Source of the DNA: Lysobacteraceae bacterium
GTDB lineage: Bacteria > Pseudomonadota > Gammaproteobacteria > Xanthomonadales > Xanthomonadaceae
DNA length: 10,605 nt
Assembly (NCBI GenBank): GCA_003505795.1
Contig: DNXT01000037.1
Location: 1 to 10,605 of the forward strand
Reading direction: 5' to 3'
The number at the start of each line of letters is the position of its first letter. Within the stretch, counting starts at the first letter, position 1. A program made the position numbers and the translations under genes. The notes below the pieces were generated by a model. That model had not been told where the DNA came from, did no database searches, and saw only the letters and a program-made list of their open reading frames with translations. This document shows, piece after piece, positions 6,126-10,605 of this stretch.

Positions 6126-6205
6126 CGCAGCCCCCTTCCTTCGGCTACGTCGGCACGCCCGCGGCGGGCGGCCATCTTCTGCATTGACGTATCACTACGC
6201 GTCAT
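6122..6205 (-). CDS. possible 27-aa ORF between pilJ and chpA, ATGA overlap with chpA
   Basis: ATG at 6205 opens a 27-codon frame ending in a TGA that overlaps the chpA start codon (ATGA). It has one of the better ribosome sites in the window: GGGGAAAGGAACAGCG just before the ATG. The product is basic, with MAARRGRADVAEGRGLR at its end, and matches nothing I know. It fills most of the 111-base pilJ-chpA gap. In P. aeruginosa this place holds pilK (a CheR-type methyltransferase), to which it shows no visible resemblance. It may serve to couple translation of chpA rather than make a useful peptide. Very short G+C-rich frames are easily spurious. Confidence 0.35.
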   Translation of the reverse strand: MTRSDTSMQKMAARRGRADVAEGRGLR

Positions 6206-6236
6206 CGCTGTTCCTTTCCCCTGACCCGAGCCCCGA

Positions 6237-8273
6237 TCACGCCGGCAACTTGAAGTCGGCGACCGAACGACGCAGGTCGGCCGCAAGCTGCGCCAGGTGT
6301 CCGATCGACTCGGCGGTCTGCCCCGCACCCTGCGAGGTCTGGCCGGTGATCTGGCGGATCACGCCCATGGTCTGGGTGATGTCGGTCGCCGCCGCGGACT
6401 GCTGGTGGGCGGCAATGGAGATGTTCTTGATGAGGTTGTTGAGCGCGTTGGACACGCGCTCGATCTCGGTCAGCGCAGTGCCGGCGTCCTCGGCCAGGCG
6501 CGCGCCGGACACCACCTCGGAGGTCGTCTGCTCCATCGAGGTGACCGCCTCGTTGGTATCGGCCTGAATCGTCTGCACCAGGCTCTCGATGCGCTTGGTC
6601 GCGCCCGAGGTGCGCTCGGCGAGGCGCTGCACTTCGTCGGCCACCACCGCGAAACCGCGGCCGGCCTCGCCCGCCGAGGCCGCCTGCACCGCCGCGTTGA
6701 GCGCGAGGATGTTGGTCTGCTCGGAAATGTCGTTGATCAGTTCCACGATCGAGCCGATCTCCTGCGAGGACTCGCCCAGGCGCTTGATGCGCTTGGAGGT
6801 CTCCTGGATCTGGTCGCGGATCTGGTCCATGCCCTGGATGGTCTCGCGCACCACGCCGGCACCCTCGGCGGCGATGACCACCGAGCGCTGCGCCACCTCG
6901 GCCGACTCGGTCGAGTTGCGCGACACCTGCTCGATGCTCGCGGCGATTTCGCTGATGCGCTCGGAGGCGGTGGTGATCTGGTTGGCCTGGTGGCCAGCCG
7001 CCTCGGCCAGCTGCATCGCGGTGGACTGGGTGTCCTGCGCCGACACCGCGACCCTGGCCGAGGTGTCGTTGATCGTGGTCACCAGGTGGCGCAGCTCGTC
7101 GACCGCGTAGTTGATTGCGTCGGCGATCGCGCCGGTCATGTCCTCGGTCACCGAGGCCTTCACCGTCAGGTCGCCTTCGCCGAGCGAGCTGATTTCGTCC
7201 AGCAGCCGCATGATCGCCTGTTGGTTGCGGGAGTTGAACTCCACCTGGGTCTGGTAGCGCAGGTCCTGCTCGCGCGAACGGGCGCGCACCGTGCTCCAGA
7301 CGAAGCCGATGATCGCGATCAGCGACAGCGCGCCGGACACCACGCCCAGCCAGAAGTTCGGGAACAGGCGGGTGTCGCGGGTCGAGCCGAACGAGGAGAA
7401 CGCGTCGAACAGCTTCTTGCTGTCGTCGAGCATCTTGCTCGAACCGGCGGTCAGCGCCGCCGCCGAGGACTGCGCGGCGAACAGGTTGCGCGAGCTGGCC
7501 AGGATCGCGTCGACGTCCTTCTTCATCGTCGCCCACTGGCCCTGCGACTGCTCCAGCGCCGACAGCGCGGCCGGGTTGCGGACCGCGACGATGCCCATTT
7601 CCTCGTTGCCGTTGCGCAGGCCTTCGAGCATCTGGCTGAACACCACCGAGTCGCGCGCCAGCGCGTCGCCCGCGGCCGCGGCGCCGGCGCCGCCGGCACG
7701 CATTTCGGTCACGCGCCGGGCCATCGTGCCGGCGACCACCACCTGCTGCAGGGTGTTGTAGATCTGCGAGGCCGGCGCGCCGCTGACGGTCATCGCGCGC
7801 ACCACCTCGTTCAGCTGCGCCTGCAGCTGCGGCACGCTGCCGGTGAAGCGGTCGGCGTTGCCGGCCAACGCCAGCACCGCCGGCTCGGACGCGGTGACCT
7901 GGTCGGCGCTCTTGCTCAGCGGCGTCCAGGTGGACTTGAGCTGGCGGATGGCGCCGGCCACGCCCGCCTCGCTGCCGTAGCGGCCGTCCAGTTCGCTGAC
8001 CGTGCTGTCGATGCGGCTCTTGGTCTCCTTGAAGGCCGCGAACGCCTTGGCGTCGCCGCCCACCGCCTCGCGGCCCTGGTTGGCCAGCTGCTGCGACAGC
8101 ACCTGCAGGTCGGCCGCGCCGGTGCTGGCGCCGGCCAGGCGGCTGCCCTGCCAGGTGGACACACCGGTGTTGGCGCCAAACACGATCATGGAAAGGACCA
8201 GCAGGCCCAGCCAGAAGCTGGTGCTCACACTGCCGAGCTTGTTGGTCTTCTTGGCGTCCGGGGCGGTACTCAT
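6237..8273 (-). CDS. pilJ: PilJ, methyl-accepting chemoreceptor of the Pil-Chp system
   Basis: This 678-aa inner-membrane receptor (P. aeruginosa PilJ 682 aa) senses pilus or surface signals and controls ChpA. It has a short cytoplasmic N-tail, TM1 (about 20-36), a long periplasmic region (about 37-305) rich in predicted helix, TM2 (about 306-328), a HAMP-like linker (about 330-395) and a cytoplasmic signalling coiled coil to the end. The hairpin tip that binds CheW and CheA is at 515-546, with SEQTNILALNAAVQAASAGE and GRGFAVVADEVQRLAER following. There is no C-terminal pentapeptide for CheR docking, as expected for PilJ. The ATG at 8273 has GAGG about 7 bases upstream. It follows pilI after 39 bases. 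The receptor is intact although its kinase downstream is cut. Confidence 0.96.
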   Translation of the reverse strand: MSTAPDAKKTNKLGSVSTSFWLGLLVLSMIVFGANTGVSTWQGSRLAGASTGAADLQVLSQQLANQGREAVGGDAKAFAAFKETKSRIDSTVSELDGRYGSEAGVAGAIRQLKSTWTPLSKSADQVTASEPAVLALAGNADRFTGSVPQLQAQLNEVVRAMTVSGAPASQIYNTLQQVVVAGTMARRVTEMRAGGAGAAAAGDALARDSVVFSQMLEGLRNGNEEMGIVAVRNPAALSALEQSQGQWATMKKDVDAILASSRNLFAAQSSAAALTAGSSKMLDDSKKLFDAFSSFGSTRDTRLFPNFWLGVVSGALSLIAIIGFVWSTVRARSREQDLRYQTQVEFNSRNQQAIMRLLDEISSLGEGDLTVKASVTEDMTGAIADAINYAVDELRHLVTTINDTSARVAVSAQDTQSTAMQLAEAAGHQANQITTASERISEIAASIEQVSRNSTESAEVAQRSVVIAAEGAGVVRETIQGMDQIRDQIQETSKRIKRLGESSQEIGSIVELINDISEQTNILALNAAVQAASAGEAGRGFAVVADEVQRLAERTSGATKRIESLVQTIQADTNEAVTSMEQTTSEVVSGARLAEDAGTALTEIERVSNALNNLIKNISIAAHQQSAAATDITQTMGVIRQITGQTSQGAGQTAESIGHLAQLAADLRRSVADFKLPA

Positions 8274-8312
8274 GTTCGACCTCGATACTTGATGCTGGGG
8301 CGGCCGGGCGGA

Positions 8313-8843
8313 TTACGCCGCGGCCTGCCGGAATTCGGGGGTGCGCGACAGCAGCGACAGGGAGAAAACGCCCCAGTCCTGGGTGTCGCTGCGGAAGGCG
8401 CGGTCGATGAAGTGCGCGTAGCGGCCCTGGGCCAGCTCGCCGGTCTCCACCGCCTGCGACTCCTCGAAGCTGCGCTGGCCGTACAGCTCGTCGATGGTCA
8501 GCGCCACGTCGCCGCCGGCCTGGCGCATGATCAGCACGCGCTGGCCCTCGTGCAGGACGGTGCGCCGGCCTTCCATGAATTGCTTCAGGTCCACCACCGG
8601 GAACAGGTTGCCGCGCAGGTTGCCCACGCCCAGCAACCACGGCTGCGCGCCCGGCACCGGGGTGACCGGCGGCATCGGCACGATTTCCACCACTTCGCGG
8701 AAGTCGGACACCAGCCGGCGGGTGCCGACGCGATAGCCGACCCCGCGCCAGATGTTTTCGGCGAACTGCCTCTCCGGCAGCTGCACGGCGTGCGCAAGGC
8801 TGCGCCGCTCGTAGGCCTCGAGGATGTCGAAGGGGGAACGCAT
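8313..8843 (-). CDS. pilI: PilI, CheW-like adaptor of the Pil-Chp system
   Basis: The 176-aa cytoplasmic protein (P. aeruginosa PilI 178 aa) is a single CheW domain that links the PilJ receptor tip to the ChpA kinase. Residues 29-160 carry the fold, with GVGYRVGTRRLVSDFREVVE (34-53) as the first strands and LLGVGNLRGNLFPVVDL (70-86) as the hallmark strand-turn-strand, then DVALTIDELYGQRSF (112-126). The ATG at 8843 overlaps the TGA of pilH by one base (TGATG), so translation is probably coupled; the ribosome site is a weak GGTGGG. A longer frame upstream of this ATG is only the out-of-frame reading of pilH. Confidence 0.94.
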   Translation of the reverse strand: MRSPFDILEAYERRSLAHAVQLPERQFAENIWRGVGYRVGTRRLVSDFREVVEIVPMPPVTPVPGAQPWLLGVGNLRGNLFPVVDLKQFMEGRRTVLHEGQRVLIMRQAGGDVALTIDELYGQRSFEESQAVETGELAQGRYAHFIDRAFRSDTQDWGVFSLSLLSRTPEFRQAAA

Positions 8844-9205
8844 CAGCCCACCAGTTCGTTGATGCGCGCGATCAGGTCTTCCTCGCGCGGCGGCTTGACG
8901 ATGTAGTCCGCGGCGCCCTGGCGCAGCCCCCAGGCCCGGTCGGTCTCCATGGCCTTGGTGCTGACGATCACCACCGGGATGTGCTTGGTGGACTGGTCGC
9001 GCGACATCGCGCGGGTGGCCTGGAAGCCGCTCATGCCCGGGAGCACGACGTCCATCAGCACCAGATCCGGTGCCTGGCTGCGGATGATCTCCAGACCTTC
9101 CTCGGCGTTGTCGGTGACGACAACCTCGTGGCCGGCCTTCTCGAGCCACTGGCTGAAGACCGCCCGATCGGTCGGAGAGTCCTCGATCAACAAGATTCGA
9201 GCCAT
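8843..9205 (-). CDS. pilH: PilH, CheY-like single-domain response regulator
   Basis: This 120-aa receiver-only protein is the retraction-side or phosphate-sink regulator of the Pil-Chp system. It has the acidic pocket Glu8-Asp9 (LLIEDSPTDR), the phospho-acceptor Asp52 in LVLMDVVLPGMSGF (48-61), the switch Ser82 in VIVSTK and Lys104 in YIVKPP (101-106). No output domain follows. The ATG at 9205 has GGGGG about 9 bases upstream, 17 bases after the pilG stop. With ChpA truncated in this locus, its usual phosphodonor is missing here. Confidence 0.95.
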   Translation of the reverse strand: MARILLIEDSPTDRAVFSQWLEKAGHEVVVTDNAEEGLEIIRSQAPDLVLMDVVLPGMSGFQATRAMSRDQSTKHIPVVIVSTKAMETDRAWGLRQGAADYIVKPPREEDLIARINELVG

Positions 9206-9222
9206 GTTGCCTTACCCCCTGG

Positions 9223-9624
9223 TCAGGCGTTGACGTATGTGCGGATGGCGCTCAGCAGTTCTTCACGGGTGAATGGCTTGGTCAGGTATTGCTCGGAGCC
9301 GACGATGCGGCCGCGAGCCTTGTCGAACAGGCCATCCTTGGACGAGAGCATGATCACCGGCGTCGACTTGAACAACTGGTTGCCCTTGATCAGCGCACAG
9401 GTCTGATAGCCATCCAGTCGCGGCATCATGATGTCGACGAAGATGATCTGCGGCTGCTGGTCGGCGATCTTCGCCAGCGCCTCGAAACCATCGGTCGCGG
9501 TGACGACTTCGCAGCCCTCGCGCTTGAGCAGCGTCTCCGCGGTCCGGCGAATGGTCTTCGAGTCGTCGATGACCATCACCCTCAGTCCTGCGAGCTCCCC
9601 ACCCGCAGCAATATTCTCAGTCAT
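9223..9624 (-). CDS. pilG: PilG, CheY-like single-domain response regulator
   Basis: The 133-aa receiver protein is the first gene of the pil-chp operon and in known systems promotes pilus extension and links to cAMP or c-di-GMP signalling. After a short N-tail it shows VMVIDDSKTIRRTAE (16-30) with Asp20-Asp21, phospho-acceptor Asp64 in IIFVDIMMPRLDGY (60-73), switch Ser94 in IMLSSKDG (91-98) and Lys116 in YLTKPFTREEL (113-123). The conserved SSKDGLFDKARGR segment is typical of PilG. GGGGA lies about 8 bases before the ATG. A promoter-like TTGACA is upstream. Confidence 0.96.
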   Translation of the reverse strand: MTENIAAGGELAGLRVMVIDDSKTIRRTAETLLKREGCEVVTATDGFEALAKIADQQPQIIFVDIMMPRLDGYQTCALIKGNQLFKSTPVIMLSSKDGLFDKARGRIVGSEQYLTKPFTREELLSAIRTYVNA

Positions 9625-9682
9625 TCAAATTGTCCCCGAGCGCGCGGCGCTTCATCCGTTCCGGCGCCACTGCGAAACGATA

Positions 9683-9711
9683 TGTATCCCAAGACCTGCG
9701 CAACCTGTCAA
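9683..9711 (-). promoter_or_regulatory. likely sigma-70 promoter of the pilG operon
   Basis: On the minus strand TTGACA (9711-9706) is followed after exactly 17 bases by GATACA (9688-9683), inside the more A/T-rich GATACATATCG. The -35 is perfect and the spacing ideal; the -10 matches at 3 of 6. It would start transcription roughly 50 bases before the pilG ATG. Confidence 0.55.
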
Positions 9712-9769
9712 GGGTGCCCTGCGAACGACCCGCCGGCACCCGACCGGCTGCGGCCCAGTATGTCATCTT

Positions 9770-9797
9770 TTCCGGCGGCACCGATCCGCCGCCGGAA
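9770..9797. repeat. 10-bp perfect inverted repeat between divergent pilG and gshB
   Basis: TTCCGGCGGC (9770-9779) and GCCGCCGGAA (9788-9797) are exact complements with an 8-base spacer (ACCGATCC). It lies upstream of both divergent genes, so it could be an operator for a dimeric regulator or a hairpin in a leader transcript of gshB. There is no T tract downstream on the plus strand, so it is not a clear terminator. Nothing more is visible between this repeat and the gshB ribosome site except a TAACAT (9844-9849) without a partner -35. Confidence 0.5.
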
Positions 9798-9876
9798 TGC
9801 ACGATTGCGTCCATGGCCTCCCACGCCCGGCATCGCTACCCGTTAACATCGGCAGCCTGTTCCACAGGTTTAGCCC

Positions 9877-10605
9877 ATGCAGCTCGACGTCATCGTGGTG
9901 ATGGACCCCATCGCCGACATCAAGATCTCCAAGGACACCACGTTCGCGATGCTGCTGGAAGCCCAGCGCCGCGGCCACCGCCTGCACTACGTCCGTCCCG
10001 GCGGGCTGTCCCTGCGCGAGGGCCGGGCCGTGGCCGAGGCCGCGCCGCTGCAGGTCCGCGACGACAAGGCCGGCTGGTTCAGCCTGGGCGAGTTCGCCGA
10101 GCGGGCGTTCGGCGCCGGCCAGGTGGTGCTGATGCGCAAGGACCCGCCGGTCGACCCCGAATTCATCTACGACACCCAGGTGCTGACCGTGGCGCAGCGC
10201 GCCGGCGCGCAGATCGTCAACGACCCGCAGGGCCTGCGCGACTTCAACGAGAAGCTGGCCGCCCTGCTGTTCCCGCAGTGCTGCCCGCCGACCCTGGTCA
10301 GCCGCGACGCCGCCGCACTGAAGGCGTTCGTGCTCGGCCATGGCCAGGCCGTGCTCAAGCCGCTGGACGGCATGGGCGGGCGCTCGATCTTCCGCAGCGG
10401 CAGCGGCGACCCCAACCTGAACGTGATCCTGGAGACGCTGACCGACGGCGGCCGCAAGCTGGCCCTGGCGCAGCGCTTCATCCCCGACATCAGCGCCGGC
10501 GACAAGCGCATCCTGCTGGTCGACGGGGTGCCGGTGGACTACTGCCTGGCGCGGATCCCGCAGGGCGACGAGTTCCGCGGCAACCTGGCCGCCGGCGGCC
10601 GCGGC
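9877..10605 (+). CDS. gshB: glutathione synthetase GshB (3' end beyond the window)
   Basis: The frame is open from the ATG at 9877 to the window edge, giving 243 codons of an expected ~316. GshB joins gamma-glutamylcysteine and glycine with ATP to make glutathione in the cytoplasm. The residues follow E. coli GshB closely: VMDPIADIKISKDTTFAMLL (8-27), EAQRRGHRLHYV (28-39), LMRKDPPVDPEFIYDT (85-100), IVNDPQGLRDFNEKL (113-127), the ATP-grasp segment KPLDGMGG (161-168), DKRILLVDG (209-217) and RIPQGDEFRGNLAAGGRG (226-243). AGG lies 8 bases before the ATG. It is divergent from pilG, with 252 bases between. The gene is cut by the window edge only; no defect is seen. Confidence 0.97.
   Translation, partial: MQLDVIVVMDPIADIKISKDTTFAMLLEAQRRGHRLHYVRPGGLSLREGRAVAEAAPLQVRDDKAGWFSLGEFAERAFGAGQVVLMRKDPPVDPEFIYDTQVLTVAQRAGAQIVNDPQGLRDFNEKLAALLFPQCCPPTLVSRDAAALKAFVLGHGQAVLKPLDGMGGRSIFRSGSGDPNLNVILETLTDGGRKLALAQRFIPDISAGDKRILLVDGVPVDYCLARIPQGDEFRGNLAAGGRG

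Noticed and set aside
6297..8906. An 869-codon open frame on the plus strand opposite pilJ
   Set aside because: The pilJ frame has full receptor architecture; the plus frame has no recognisable motif and runs across the pilI-pilJ boundary.
1..10605. tRNA, rRNA, insertion sequence, phage or toxin-antitoxin genes
   Set aside because: No tRNA-like cloverleaf, transposase motif or terminal inverted repeats of an IS were found on either strand; all long convincing frames are accounted for by the genes listed.

Overview
The window is about two-thirds G+C with strongly G/C-ending codons. Its gene set and order (gshB divergent from pilG-pilH-pilI-pilJ-chpA, with no pilK between pilJ and chpA) points to a xanthomonad gammaproteobacterium, most likely Xanthomonas or a close relative. 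This assignment comes from gene content and protein resemblance; no database was searched.

Layout. (1) 1-5133, minus strand: a polyamine uptake and breakdown operon in the order of Pseudomonas spuABCD(E...). Read 5' to 3' it holds spuA (gamma-glutamyl-GABA hydrolase, 5133-4378), spuB (gamma-glutamylpolyamine synthetase, 4371-2986), spuC (putrescine-type aminotransferase, 2802-1438), a PotF/SpuD-like binding lipoprotein (1348-221) and the first 12 codons of another gene with a signal-peptide-like start (36-1). Between spuB and spuC lies a roughly 130-bp element with long TTGCTG/CAGCAA inverted arms around a hairpin. (2) 5163-9624, minus strand: the type IV pilus chemosensory (Pil-Chp) operon, pilG, pilH, pilI, pilJ, a possible 27-codon ORF, and chpA. 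chpA is broken: only about 246 residues of its N-terminal domain remain before the sequence changes to something unrelated, and the open frame ends 29 bases before spuA. (3) 9625-9876: a divergent promoter region. (4) 9877-10605, plus strand: the first 243 codons of gshB (glutathione synthetase).

How the genes work together. PilJ (receptor), PilI (CheW adaptor) and PilG/PilH (CheY-like regulators) normally connect through the large hybrid kinase ChpA to control pilus extension and retraction. Here the kinase, phosphotransfer and receiver parts of ChpA are missing from the locus, so the pathway needs either a displaced chpA 3' part or another kinase. The spu genes import putrescine or related polyamines and degrade them by two routes, gamma-glutamylation (SpuB, SpuA) and direct transamination (SpuC). 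Because chpA' ends just before spuA with no visible terminator, pil transcripts may run into the polyamine operon.

The most notable feature is this chpA/spu junction. On the plus strand it also carries a promoter-like TTGACA, a Shine-Dalgarno-like AGG and an ATG that could be the head of another broken gene pointing into chpA, which is the pattern an inversion would leave.
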